Below are positions 40,435 to 53,335 of a stretch of 64,000 bases of DNA, piece by piece; position 1 is the first letter of the stretch; each line of letters opens with the position of its first letter. The position numbers were made by a program, and so were the translations under genes. This DNA comes from Xylocopa sonorina (taxonomy: Eukaryota > Arthropoda > Insecta > Hymenoptera > Apidae), in assembly GCF_050948175.1 (NCBI RefSeq), contig NW_027490245.1, forward strand, positions 124,001 to 188,000, written 5' to 3'. The notes under the pieces were generated by a model. It saw nothing but the letters and a program-made list of their open reading frames with translations, was not told the DNA's origin and ran no database searches.

Positions 40435-40953
40435 GAACCAATAATGAAGGGGTTATGCAGAAGTTTAATCCGAGGTGCAGAATGTCGGGGTACAAAATAT
40501 CCGCGTGGTATGATTGTCGACGAATTCGCCAACGCCAAATGCCGCACCAAGAATTGCCTATCCTGCAAGTATTTCGTAACTGCGAGGCTGGGACTCTTTG
40601 GGCGCCAGCTACTCAAGAAGTAGCAAAAACTAGTGAACCACGCAACCCGGGGAAACCCGGTGCAAGGTAACCCTCAAAATTTCGAAATACTCTATCTCTC
40701 GACTACTTCTAGCCGAGTGCGCAAATTAGGGTCGCGGGATACTGAAATCACGGCTTCTTTCTAGATTGCCTCGACGCGGTATTACAAAAGGGTATACGAC
40801 ACGCCGCGAATGACCGGGGATCACCACCCGTTATACGATACAAAATACCATACGCAATATCGCAAATGCGGCAGGGAACAAATAGGACGCTTTAGCGTAT
40901 AAGGACTCACGTTCTCGCATCCAACAAGTATGGATCTCGTTCAGTCCGTCTAC

Positions 40954-40977
40954 CTCTCTCTCTCTCTCTCTCTCTCC
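40954..40977 (+). repeat. (CT)n microsatellite
   Basis: Twelve CT units inside LTR copy 3. Copy 1 does not have a comparable run, so it expanded in this copy or was lost in the other. Confidence 0.95.
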
Positions 40978-41368
40978 ACCGAATCGCTCCGTGTAATCGC
41001 TTGCTCGGTTGCTCGCTAAGTAAGTCGCTAAGTCGCCGAGAAGAAGAATAGTAGTAGAGTAGGCCGTCTTCATGCTGGTTAGCTCATTATATAGGTTTGC
41101 TGGGGATCTTCGGATCCCCTAAGATCCTCCTTAGGGCTCCTTGGTGGGGTAGGGCTATACGCTTCGATATTGTTCGGGGCATCGATCGGTGGATTTCAGC
41201 GATCTTCCCTGATCGCCCCCCCTGGTGTGTCCAGCGGGGGTCCTCTGGATTATTTGAACTGCGGCGCGTGTCGCGCGCAGCGCTTTCCTCGGCTCGCCTG
41301 CAATTCCGCTGCGCATCTTGAGTTTTCCTCTCAATGGGCTCAGGGGAGGGGTGGAGGTCCTTCTCACA

Positions 41369-41780
41369 CCCAATGTCCTTCCCGTTTACCTCCATGGACT
41401 ATGGCAGCGGTCTTATCGGTACAGGGCTCTGGATCTTATCCTTCGGGCTTCAGGGTCTTTTCTGGTTCGCATCCCGACTCCTCAACCGTCGAGCCCGTCA
41501 CGCTACCTACGCGCACAGCCCTTCCGCGAATCTGCGGTCCTCTTATCCGCCGAAGGGGCGTCTTCTGGGTTGCTCTTCTTCAGCACGCCAGTCTTATCCG
41601 TCGAACGGAGGGAGAGGAAAGAACGGGGGGGGGAGGGGGGAGAGAGGTTCTACCATCGCGTATTTCACGCTCCTCGCAAGTACTGCTATCGCTATTGTCC
41701 GTGTCGCGCTCCTTGCATGGGTGGTCTACCGAAGCAGGGGGGGGGGGGGTGAGCAAGCCTTGTGACGTCACCACGTCACA
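41369..41780 (+). other. GC-rich tail or leader of LTR copy 3
   Basis: Strikingly GC- and CpG-rich in an AT-rich window, without satellite period. Overlapping open frames on both strands (for example 41,170-41,799 plus and 41,155-41,373 minus) follow from low stop density in GC-rich DNA and show no domain. It contains G-runs at 41,625-41,640 and 41,737-41,749 and ends in the palindrome TGTGACGTCACCACGTCACA at 41,761-41,780, right against orientation-A satellite. It may be the 3' part of a long LTR or the start of the internal region. Confidence 0.5.
41761..41780. promoter_or_regulatory. 20-bp palindrome with a CRE-type core
   Basis: TGTGACGT and ACGTCACA are perfect inverted arms around CACC, and the left arm overlaps TGACGTCA, the consensus for CREB/ATF-type bZIP factors. 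The right arm mirrors the TGTGACG start of the LTR at 40,391. It could be the LTR terminus. Confidence 0.4.
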
Positions 41781-44700
41781 CTACATATCGAAGCAATAGC
41801 GTTCTAATTTTACATAAATCGCGATATCGCATCCCATTTCTATGTCTCATGATAGCATGTAATATTCAATGCAACCCGTTATGTATATCTCGTCTGCACG
41901 TCAAAAGAATATAAATCCCACTCTTCCTTGCGACGTAATAGAGATTCTAGATGTCTGCGTATCGATGCAACAGAGTTCTGATGCTTGTTTAAAAACGATA
42001 TCGCATATCAATTCTATGTTTCCTGATAAGATATAATATTCACTGCGAAGTGTTACGTATGCCTCGTATTCACTCCAAAAGGATGTAAGTGCGACACTTC
42101 CTTGCCAAGAAATATTGTTTGCAGATGTCTACGTATCGTGGCATTAGAGTTCTAATGCTTCTCAAAACACGATATCGCTTCTCATTTCCATGTTTCATGA
42201 TAATATATAATATTCATTGCAAAGTGTTATGTATACCTCGCATACACTTCAGATGAATGTGATTGCGACAGTTCCTTGCTAGGAAGTAGCGTTTGTAGAT
42301 GTCTACGTATCAAAGCAATTGGGATCTAATACTTCTTAAATCGCCATTTCGCTTCTCATTTCTATGTTTCATGATAATATATAATATTCACTGCGATGTG
42401 TCATGTATACCTCGCATACACTTCAAATGAATGTAAATGCGACACTTCCTTGCTAGGAAATAGCGTTTGCAGATGTCTACGTTTCGTGGCATTAGAGTTC
42501 TAATGCTTCTCAAAACGCGACATCGCTTCTCATTTCTATGTTTCATGATAATATATAATATTCATTGCGAAGTGTCATGTGTACCTCGCATACACTTGAA
42601 ATGAATGTGAATGCGACACTTCCTTGCTAGGAAATAGCGTTTGCAGATGCCTACGTAACGAAGCAATAGAGTTCTATTGCTTCTTAAATCGTCATATCGC
42701 ATGTTATATCTACGTTTCCTGATAAGATATAATATTCATTGCGAAGTGTCATGTATACCTCGTATTCCTTTCAAAAGAATGTAAATGCGACACTTCCTTG
42801 CTAGGAAGTAGCGTTTGCAGATGTCTACGTATCGAAGCAATTGGGATCTAATGCTTCTTAAATCGCCATATCGTTTCTCATTTCTATGTTTCATGATAAG
42901 ATATAATATTCATTGTGCAGTGTTATGTATATCTCGTCTAAACTTCAAATGAATGTAAATGCGACACTTCCTTGCTAGGAAATAGCGTTTGCAGATGTCT
43001 ACGTATCGTGGCATTAGAGTTCTAATGCTTCTCAAAACACGATATCGCTTCTCATTTCCATGTTTCATGATAATATATAATATTCATTGCAAAGTGTTAT
43101 GTATACCTCGCATACACTTCAGATGAATGTGATTGCGACAGTTCCTTGCTAGGAAGTAGCGTTTGCAGATGTCTACGTATCAAAGCAATTGGGATCTAAT
43201 GCTTCTTAAATCGCCATTTCGCTTCTCATTTCTATGTTTCATGATAATATATAATATACACTGCGAAGTGTCATGTATACCTCGCATACACTTCAAATGA
43301 ATGTAAATGCGACACTTCCTTGCTAGGAAATAGCGTTTGCAGATGTCTACGTTTCGTGGCATTAGAGTTCTAATGCTTCTCAAAACGCGACATCGCTTGT
43401 CATTTCTATGTTTCATGATAATATATAATATTCATAGCGAAGTGTCATGTATACCACGCATACGCTTAAAATGAATGTAAATGCGACACTTCCTTCCTAG
43501 GATATAGCGTTTACAGATGTCTACGTATCGAAGAAATAGACATCTAATGCTTCATAAATCGTCATATCGATTCTCATTTCTATGTTTCATGATAAGATAT
43601 AATATTCATTGCGAAGTGTCATGTATACCTCGTATTCCTTTCAAAAGAATGTAAATGTGACACTTCCTTGCTAGGAAGTAGCGCTTGCAGATGTCTACGT
43701 ATCGAAGCAATAGAGTTCTAATGCTTCTTAAATCGCCATATCGCATCTCATTTCTATGTTTCATGATAAGAAATAATATTCATTGCGAAGTGTTACGTAT
43801 ACCTCGCATACACTTCAAATGAATGTGAATGCGACAGTTCCTTGCTAGGAAATAGTGTTTGCAGATATCTACGTTTTGAAGCAATAGAGTTCCAAAGCTT
43901 CTTAAATCGCGATATCGCATATCATTTCTATGTTTCATGATAAGATATAATATTCATTGTGCAGTGTTATATATATCTCGTCTATACTTCAAATGAATGT
44001 AAATGCGACAATTGCTTGCTAGGAAATAGCGTTTGCAGGTGTCTACGTATCGAAGCAATAGAGTTCTAACGCTACTTAAAACGCGATATAGCTCCTCATT
44101 TCAATGTTTCATGATAAGATATAATATTCATTTTGTAATGTTATGTAAACCTCGTATTCACTTCAATGGAATGTAAAAGCGACACTTCCTTGCTAGGAAA
44201 TAACGTTTGCAGATGTCTACGCATCGTAGCAATAGAGTACTAATACTTCTTAAAACGAGATGTCGCATTTCATTTCTATGCTTCGTAATAAGATTTAATA
44301 TTCATTGTGGAGTGTTATGTATACCTCGTATTCACTCCAAAAGGATGTAAGTGCGACACTTCCTTGCTAAGAAATATTGTTTGCAGATGACAACGTATCG
44401 TAGCAATGGAGTTCTAGTGCTTCTTAAATCACGATATCGCATCTCATTTCTTTGTTTCGTGATAAGGTATAATATTCATTGCGAAGTGTCATGAATACAT
44501 CGTATTCACTTCAAAAGAATGTAAATGCGACACTTTCTTGCTACGAAATATTGTTTGTAGATGTCTACGTATCGTAGCAATAGAGCTCTAATGCTTCTCA
44601 AAATGCGAAATCGCATGTCATTCCTAAGTTTCATGATAAGATATAATATTAATTGCGAAGTGTCATGTACATCTCGTATTCACTTCAAAAGAATGTAAAT

Positions 44701-47700
44701 GCGAAACTTCCATGCTAGGAAATAGCGTTTGCAGATGTCTACCTATCCTAGCAATAGAGTTCTAATGCTTTTTAAAACGCGATATCGCATCTCACTCCTA
44801 TGTTTCATGATAAGATATAATATTCATTCCAATGTGTCATGTATATCTCGTATTCACTTCAAAAGAATGTAAATGCGAGACTACCATGATAGGAAATAGC
44901 GTTTGCAGATGTCTACGTATCGTAGCAATAGAGTTCTAATGCTTCACAAAATGCGATATCGCAACTCATTCCTATGTATCATGATAAGATATAGTATTAG
45001 TTGCGAAGTGTCATGTATATCTCGTATTCACTTCAAAAGAATGTAAATGCGAAACTTCCATGCTAGGAAATAGCGTTTGCAGATGTCTAGGTATTGTAGC
45101 GATAGAGTTCTAATGCTTCTTAAAACGAGATGTCGCATTTCATTTCCATGATTCGTAATAAGATATAATATTCATTGTGGAGTGTCATGTATACCTCGTA
45201 GTCAGATCACAAGAATGTAAATGCGACACATCCATGCAAGGAAATAGCGTTTGCAGATGTCAACGTATATTACCAATAGTGATCTAATGCTTCTCAAAAC
45301 GCGATATCGCATCTCATTCCTATGTTTCATTATAAGATATAATACTCATTGCGAAGAGTCATGAATACCTCGTATTCACTTCAAAAGAATGTAAATGTGA
45401 CACTTCCATGCTAGGAAATAGCGTTTGCAGATGTTAACGTATCGTAGCAATTGAGTTCTAATGCTTCTTAGAACGAGATGTCGCATTTCATTTCTATGTT
45501 TCGTAATGAGATATAATATTCATTGTGGTGTGTTATGTATACCTCGTATTCACTTGAAAAGGATGTAAGTGCGACACTTCCTTGCTAGGTAATATTGTTT
45601 GCAGATGTCTACGTATCGTAGCAATAGGGTTCTAGTGCTTCTTAAAACGCGATATCGCATCTCACTTCTATGTTTCATGATAAGATATAATATTCATTGC
45701 GAAGTGTCAAGTATACCTCGTATTAACTTCAAAAAAATGGAAATGCGACACTTCCATGCTAGGAAATAGAGTTTGCAGATGTCTACGTATCGTAGCAATA
45801 GAGTTCTAATGCTTCATAAATCGCGATATCGCATCTCACTTCAATGTTTCGAGATAAGATATAATATTCATTGCGAAGTGTCATGTATACCTCATGTTAA
45901 CTTCAAAAGAATGTAAATGCGTCATTTCCATGCTAGGAAATAGAGTTTGCAGATGTCTACGTATATTAGCAATAGCGTTATAATGCTTCTCAAAACGCGA
46001 TATAGCACCTCATTCCTATGTTTCATGATAAGATATAATATTCATTGCGATGTGTCATGTATACCTCGTATTAACTTCAAAAGAATGTAAATACGACAAT
46101 TCCATGCTAGGAAATAGCGTTCGCAGATATCTACGTATCGTAGCAATAGATTTGCAATGCTTCTTAGAACGCGATATCGCATCTCATTTCTATGTTTCGT
46201 AATAAGATATAATATTCATTGTGGAATGTTATATATACCTCGTATTCACCTCAAAAGAATGTAAATGCGACACTTCCTTGCTAGGAAATAACAATTGCAG
46301 ATGTCTACGTATCATAGCAATATAGTTCTAATGCTTCTTAAAGCGCGATATCGCATCTCACTTCTATGCTTCATGATAAGATATAATATTCATTGCGAAG
46401 TGTCATGTATACCTCGTATTCAATTCAAAAGATTGTAAATGCGACACTGCCTGGCTAGGAAATATTGTTTGCAGATGTCTACTTATCGTAGCAATAGAGT
46501 TCTAATGCTTCTCAAAACGCGATGTAGCACCTCATTCCTATGTTTCATGATAAGATATAATATTCATTGCGAAGTGTCATGTATACCTCGTATTCACTTC
46601 AAAAGAATGTAAATGCGACACTTCCTTGCTTGGAAATAACATTTGCAGATGTCTACGTATCGTAGCAATATTGTTCTAATGCTTCTTAAAACGAGATATC
46701 GCATCTCATTTCTATGTTTCATGATAAGATATAATATCCATTGCGAAGTGTGATGCATACCTCGTATTCACTTCAATGGAAGGTAAAAGCGACACTTCCA
46801 TGCTCGGAAATAGGATTTGCAGATGTCTACGTATCGTAGTAAGAGAGTTCTAATGCTTCTTAAAACGAGATGTCGCATTTCATTTCTATGTTTCGTGATA
46901 AAATATAATATTCATTGTGGAGTGTTATGTATACCTCGTATTCACTTCAAAAGAATGCAAATGCGACACTTCCTTGCTAGGAAATATTGTTTGCAGATGT
47001 CTACGTGTCGTAAAAATAGGGTTCTAATGCTTCTTAAAACGCGATATAGCATCTCACTTCTATGTTTCATGATAAGATATAATAATCGTTGCGAAGTGCT
47101 ATGTACTCCTCGTCTACACTTCCAATGAATGTAAATGCGACACTTCCTTGCTAGGTAATAGCGTTTGCAGATGTCTGCGTATCGAAGCAATAGAGATCTA
47201 ATGCTTCTTAAATCGCGATATAGCATCTCACTTCTGTGATTCATGATATGATACAATATTCATTGCGAAGTGTCATGTATACCTCGGATACACTTCAAGT
47301 GAATGTAAATGCGACACTTCCTTGCTAGGAACTAGCGTTTGGAGATGTCTACGTTTCGTAGCAATAGTGTTCTAATGCTTCTTAGATCGCGATATCGCAC
47401 CTCATTTCTATGTTTCGTGATAAGTTATAATATTCATTCCCAAGTGTCATGTAAGCCTCGAATTCACTTCAAAAGAATTTAAATGCGACTATTGCTTGCT
47501 AGGAAATGGCGTTTGCAGATGTCTACGTATCGTAGCAATGGAGTTCTAATGCTTCTTAAAACGCGATATCGCATCTCATTTATATGTTTCGTGATAAAAT
47601 ATAATATTCATTCCCAAGTGTCATGTAAACCTCGCATTCACTTCAAAAGAATGTAAATGCGAATCTTCCTTGCTAGGAACTAGCGTTTGCAGATGTCTAC

Positions 47701-48450
47701 GTATCGTAGCAATAGAGTTCTAATGCTTTTCAAAACGCGATATCGCATCTCATATCTATGTCTCATGATAAGATATAATATTCGTTGGGAAGTGCTATGT
47801 ACGCCCCGTCTACACTTCCAATGAATGTAAATGCGACACTTCCTTCCTAGGACGTAGCGTTTGCAAATGTCTAAGTATCGAAGCAATAGAGTTCTAATGC
47901 TTCTTAAAACGCGATATCGCACCTCATTCCTATGTTTCATGACAAGATATAATAATCGTTGCGAAGTGCTATGTACTCCTCGTCTACACTTCCAATGAAT
48001 GTAAATGCGACACTTCCTTGCTAGGTAATAGCGTTTGCAGATGTCTGCGTATCGAAGCAATAGAGATCTAATGCTTCTTAAATCGCGATATAGCATCTCA
48101 CTTCTGTGATTCATGATATGATACAATATTCATTGCGAAGTGTCATGTATACCTCGGATACACTTCAAGTGAATGTAAATGCGACACTTCCTTGCTAGGA
48201 ACTAGCGTTTGGAGATGTCTAAGTATCGAAGCAATAAAGTTCTAATGCTTCTTGTAACGAGATATCGCATCTCATTCCTATGCTTCATGATGAGATATAA
48301 TATTCATTGCGGATTGGCATGTATACCTCGTCTACACTTGCAATGAATGCAAATGCGACAGTTGCTTGCTAGGAAATAGCGCTTGCGGATGTTTACGTAT
48401 CGAAGCAATAGAGTTCTACTGCTTCTTAAAACGAGACATCGCATCTCATT
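41781..48450 (-). repeat. 174-bp satellite, older layer (orientation A), right of the LTR
   Basis: Orientation returns to A and the TATTCATTGC variant predominates. Duplications with offset 870 bp (5 x 174) are seen twice: GTGGCATTAGAGTTC blocks at 42,139 and 43,009, and GCTATGTACTCCTCGTC blocks at about 47,098 and 47,968. Divergence between monomers is intermediate between the decayed edges and the homogenised layers. Confidence 0.95.
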
Positions 48451-50829
48451 TCTATGTTTCATGGTAAGATATAATATGATTTGAAAAGTGTTATGTATTC
48501 CCCGTCTACACTTCAATGAATTTAAATGCGACACTTCCTTGCAAGGAAATAGCGTTTGCAGATGTCTACGTATCGAAGCAATAGAGTTCAAATGCTTCTT
48601 AAAACTAGATATTCCATCTCATATCTATGTTTCATGATAAGATATAATATTCATTGCGAAGTGTTATGCATTCCTCGTCTACGATTCAAACGAAAGTAAG
48701 TGCGACACTTCCTTGCAAGGAAATAGCGTTTGCAGATGTCTACGTATCGTAGCAGTAGAGTTCTAGTGCTTCTTAAAACGCGATATCGCATCTCATTTCT
48801 ACGTTTCATGGTAAGATGTAATATGATTTGCAAAGTGTTATGTATTCCTCGTCTACACTTCAAATGAATGTGAGTGCAATACTTCCTCGCTAGGAAATAG
48901 CGTTTGCAGATGTCTACGTATCGTAGCAATAGATTTCTAATGCTTCTTGAAACGCGATATCGCATCTCATTTCTATGTTTCATGGTAAGATATAATATGA
49001 TTTGCGAAGTATCATGTATTCCTGGTCTACACTTCAAATGAATGTAAATGCGTCACTTCCTTGCTAGGAAATACCGTCTGCAGATGTCTAGGTATCGTAG
49101 TAATGGAGTTCTAATGCTTCCTAAAACACGATATCGCATCTCATTTCTATGTTTCATGGTAAGATATAATATGATTTGCGAAGTGTTATGTATTCCTCGT
49201 CTACACTTCAATTGAATGTAAACGCGACACATCCTTGCTAGGCAATAGCGTCTGCAGATGTCTAGGTATCGTAGCAATAGTGTTCAAATGCATCTTAAAA
49301 CGAGATATTGCATCTCATATCTATGTTTCATGATAAGATATAATATTCATAGCGAAGTGTTATGCATTCCTCGTATACGATTGAAATGAATGTAAATGCG
49401 ACACTTCCTTGCAAGGAAATAGCGTTTGCAGATGTCTACGTATCGTAGCAATAGAGTTCATATGATTCTTAAAACGCGATATCGCATCTCATTTCTATGA
49501 TTCATGGTAAGATATAATATGATTTGCGAAGTGTCATGTATTCCTCGTCTACACTTCAAATGAATGTAAATGCGACACTTCCTAGCAAGGAAATAGCGTT
49601 TGCAGATGTCTACCTATCGTAGCAATAGAGTTCTAATGCTTCTTAGAACGCGATATCGCATCTCATTTCTATGTTTCATGGTAAGATATAATATGATTTG
49701 AAAAGTGTTATGTATTCCCCGTCTACACTTCAAATGAATGTAAATGCGACTCTTCCTTGCAAGGAAATAGCGTTTGCAGATGTCTACGTATCGAAGCAAT
49801 AGAGTTCAAATGCTTCTTAAAACTAGATATTCCATCTCATATCTATGTTTCATGATAAGATATAATATTCATTGCGAAGTGTTATGCATTCCTCGTCTAC
49901 GATTCAAACGAAAGTAAGTGCGACACTTCCTTGCAAGGAAATAGCGTTTGCAGATGTCTACGTATCGTAGCAATAGAGTTCTTATGATTCATAAAACGTG
50001 ATATCGCATCTCATTTCTATGTTTCATGGTAAGGTATAATATGATTTGCGAAGTGTTATCTATTCCTCGTCTACACTTCAAATAAATGTGAATGCTACAC
50101 TTCCTCGCTAGGAAATTGCGTTTGCAGATGTATACGTATCGTAGCAATAGCTTTCTAATGTTTCTTAAAACGCGATATCGCATCTCATTTCTACGTTTCA
50201 TGGTAAGATATAATGTGATTTGCGAAGTGTCATGTATTCCTCGTCTACACTTCAAATGAATGTAAATGCGACACTTCCTTGCTAGGAAATAGCGTCTGCA
50301 GATGTCTAGGTATCGTAGCTATAGAGTTCTAATGCTTCTTAAAACGAGATATTGCATCTCATATCTATGTTTCTTGATAAGATATAATATTCATTGCGAA
50401 GTGTTATGCATTCCTCGTCTACGATTCAAATGAAGGTAAATGCGACACTTCCTTGCAAGGAAATAGCGTTTGCAGACGTCTACGTATCGTAGCAATAGAG
50501 TTCATATGATTCTTAAAACGCGATATCGCTTATCATTTCAATGTTTCATGGTAAGATATAACATGATTTGCGAAGTGTTATGTATTCCTCGTCTACGATT
50601 CAAATGAAAGTTAATGCGACACTTCCTTGCAAGGAAATAGCGTTTGCAGATATCTACGTATCGTAGCAATAGAGTTCATATGATTCTTAAAACGCGATTA
50701 CGCATCTCATTTCTATGCTTCATGGTAAAATATAACATGATTTGCGAAGTGTTATGTATTCCCCGTCTACACTTCAAATGAATGTGAATGCGATACTTCC
50801 TCGCTAGGAAATAGCGTTTGCAGATGTCT

Positions 50830-51540
50830 ACGTATCGTAGCAATAGCTTTCTAATGCTTCTTAAAACGTGATATCGCATCTCATTTCTATGTTTCATGGT
50901 AAGATATAATATGATTTGCGAAGTGTCATGTATTCCTCGTCTACACTTCAAATGAATGTAAATGCGATACTTCCTTGCTAGGAAATAGCGTCTGCTGATG
51001 TCTAGGTATCGTAGCAATAGAGTTCTAATGCTTCTTAAAACGAGATATCGCATCTCATTTCTACGTTTCATGGTAAGATATAATATTCATTGCGAACTGT
51101 TATGCATTCCTCGTATACGATTCAAATGAATGTAAATGCGACACTTCCTTGCTAGGAAATAGCGTCTGCAGATGTCTAGGTATCGTAGCAATAGAGTTCT
51201 AATGCTTCTTAAAACGAGATATCGCATCTCATTTCTACGTTTCATGGTAAGATATAATATTCATTGCGAAGTGTTATGCATTCCTGGTCTACGATTCAAA
51301 TGAAGGTAAATGCGACACTTCCTTGCAAGGAAATAGCGTTTGCAGATGTCTACGTATCGTAGCAATAGAGTTCATATGATTCTTAAAACGCGATACCGCA
51401 TCTCATTTTAATGTTTCATGGTAAGATATAACATGATTTGCGAAGTGTTATGTATTCCTCGTCTACGATTCAAATGAAAGTAAATGCGACACTTCCTTGC
51501 AAGGAAATAGCGTTTGCAGATATCTACGTATCGTAGCAAT
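50830..51540. repeat. Higher-order repeat block, partner of 55,006-55,716
   Basis: Offset 4,176 bp (24 x 174). Markers are GCGTCTGCTGATGTCTAGG (about 50,988 and 55,164) and CATTCCTGGTCTACG (about 51,280 and 55,456). Confidence 0.87.
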
Positions 51541-51639
51541 AGAGTTCATATGATTCTTAAAACGCGATATCGCATCTCATTTCTATGATTCATGGTAAGA
51601 TATAATATGATTTGCGAAGTGTCATGTATTCCTCGTCTA

Positions 51640-52260
51640 CACTTCAAATGAATGTGATTGCGACACTTCCTCGCTAGGAAATAGCGTTTGCAGATGTCTA
51701 CGTATCGTAGCAATAGAGTTCATATGATTCTTAAAATGCGATATCGCATCTCATTTCTATGTTTCATGGTAAGATACAACATGATTTGCGAAGTGTTATG
51801 TATTCCTCGTCTACACTTCAAATGAATGTAAATGCGACACTTCCTTGCAAGGAAATAGCGTTTGCTGATGTCTACGTATCGATGCATTAGAGTTCAAATG
51901 CTTCTTAAAACGAGATATTGCATCTCATATCTATGTTTCATGATAAGATATAATATTCATTGCGAAGTGTCACGTATTCCTCGACTACACTTCAAATGAA
52001 TGTAAATGCGACACTTCCTAGCAAGGAAATAGCGTTTGCAGATGTCTAAGTATCGTAGCAATAGATTTCTAATGCTTCTTAAAACGCGATATCGCATCTC
52101 ATTTCTATGTTTCATGGTAAGATATAATATGATTTGCGAAGTGTCATGTATTCCTCGTCTACACTTTAAATGAATGTAAATGCGACACTTCCTTGCAAGG
52201 AAATAGCGTTTGCAGATGTCTACCTATCGTAGTAATAGAGTTCTAATGCTTCTTAAAACG
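51640..52260. repeat. Higher-order repeat block, partners at 54,424-55,044 and 58,426-59,046
   Basis: Three copies. The marker CACGTATTCCTCGAC occurs at 51,971, 54,755 and 58,757, offsets of 2,784 (16 x 174) and 4,002 bp (23 x 174). TACACTTTAAATG is a second marker found in all three. Confidence 0.88.
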
Positions 52261-53335
52261 CGATATCGCATCTCATTTCAATGTTTCATGGTAAGATATA
52301 ATATGATTTGCGAAGTGTTATGTATTCCTCGTCTACACTTCAAATGAATGTAAATGCGACACATCCTTGCTAGGAAATAGCGTCTGCAGGTGTCTAGGTA
52401 TCGTAGCAATAGATTTCTAATGCTTCTTAGAACGCGATATCGCATCTCATTTCTATGTTTCATGGTAAGATATAATATGATTTGCGAAGTGTCATGTATT
52501 CCTCGTCTACACTTCAAATGAATGTAAATGCGACACTTCCTTGCAAGGAAATAGCGTTTGCAGATGTCTACGTACCGTAGCAATAGAGTTCTAATGCTTC
52601 TTAAAACGCGATATCGCATTTCATTTCTATGTTTCATGGTAAGATATAATATGATTTGCGAAGTGTTGTGTATTCCTCGTCTACAATTCAAATAAATGTG
52701 AATGCTACACTTCCTCGCAAGGAAATTGCGTTTGCAGATGTTTAGGTATCGTAGCAATAGAGTTCTAATGCTTCTTAAAACGAGATATTGCACCTCATAT
52801 CTATGTTTCTTGATAAGATATATTATTCATTGCGAAGTGTTATGCATTCCTCGTCTACGATTCAAATGAAGGTAAATGCGACACTTCCTTGCAAGGAAAT
52901 AGCGTTTGCAGATGTCTACGTATCGTAGCAATAGAGTTCATATGATTCTTAAAACGCGATATCGCATCTCATTTCTATGATTCATGGTAAGATATAATAT
53001 GATTTGCGAAGTGTCATGTATTCCTCGTCTACACTTCAAATGAATGTAAATGCGACACTTCCTCGCAAGGAAATAGCGTTTGCAGATGTCTACCTATCGT
53101 AGCAATAGAGTTCTAATGCTTCTTAGAACGCGATATCGCATCTCATTTCTATGTTTCATGGTAAGATATAATATGATTTGAAAAGTGTTATGTATTCCCC
53201 GTCTACACTTCAAATGAATGTAAATGCGACACTTCCTTGCAAGGAAATAGCGTTTGCAGATGTCTACGTATCGAAGCAATAGAGTTCAAATGCTTCTTAA
53301 AACGAGATATTGCATCTCATATCTATGTTTCATGA
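52200..53335. repeat. Higher-order repeat block, partner of 56,724-57,859
   Basis: Offset 4,524 bp (26 x 174), the same offset as one of the blocks in the left layer. Markers are GTCTACGTACCG (about 52,566 and 57,090) and TTTGAAAAGTGTTATG (about 53,177 and 57,701). Part of it recurs again 2,088 bp (12 x 174) further, near 59,706-59,891. Confidence 0.87.

Larger units (their letters stand above)
40391..41368 (+). mobile_element. LTR-family copy 3 (plus strand)
   Basis: Starts TGTGACGG exactly at the end of the orientation-B satellite and matches copies 1 and 2 in opposite orientation. It has a TATATA box at 40,429-40,434 and a CT dinucleotide run at 40,954-40,977. Similarity to copy 1 runs to TTCTCACA at 41,361-41,368, which gives an LTR of about 978 bp. 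Alternatively the LTR extends to CACGTCACA at 41,780 (about 1,390 bp) and copy 1 is truncated. There is no coding sequence for gag, protease or polymerase, so it is a solo LTR or an LTR with a little leader. Confidence 0.65.

Noticed and set aside
41087..41799. Several overlapping open frames on both strands in the GC-rich segment
   Set aside because: Overlap of frames on both strands, low-complexity proline/serine/arginine composition and no retroviral-type motif (no CCHC knuckle, protease or polymerase motif). Low stop density in GC-rich DNA explains them.
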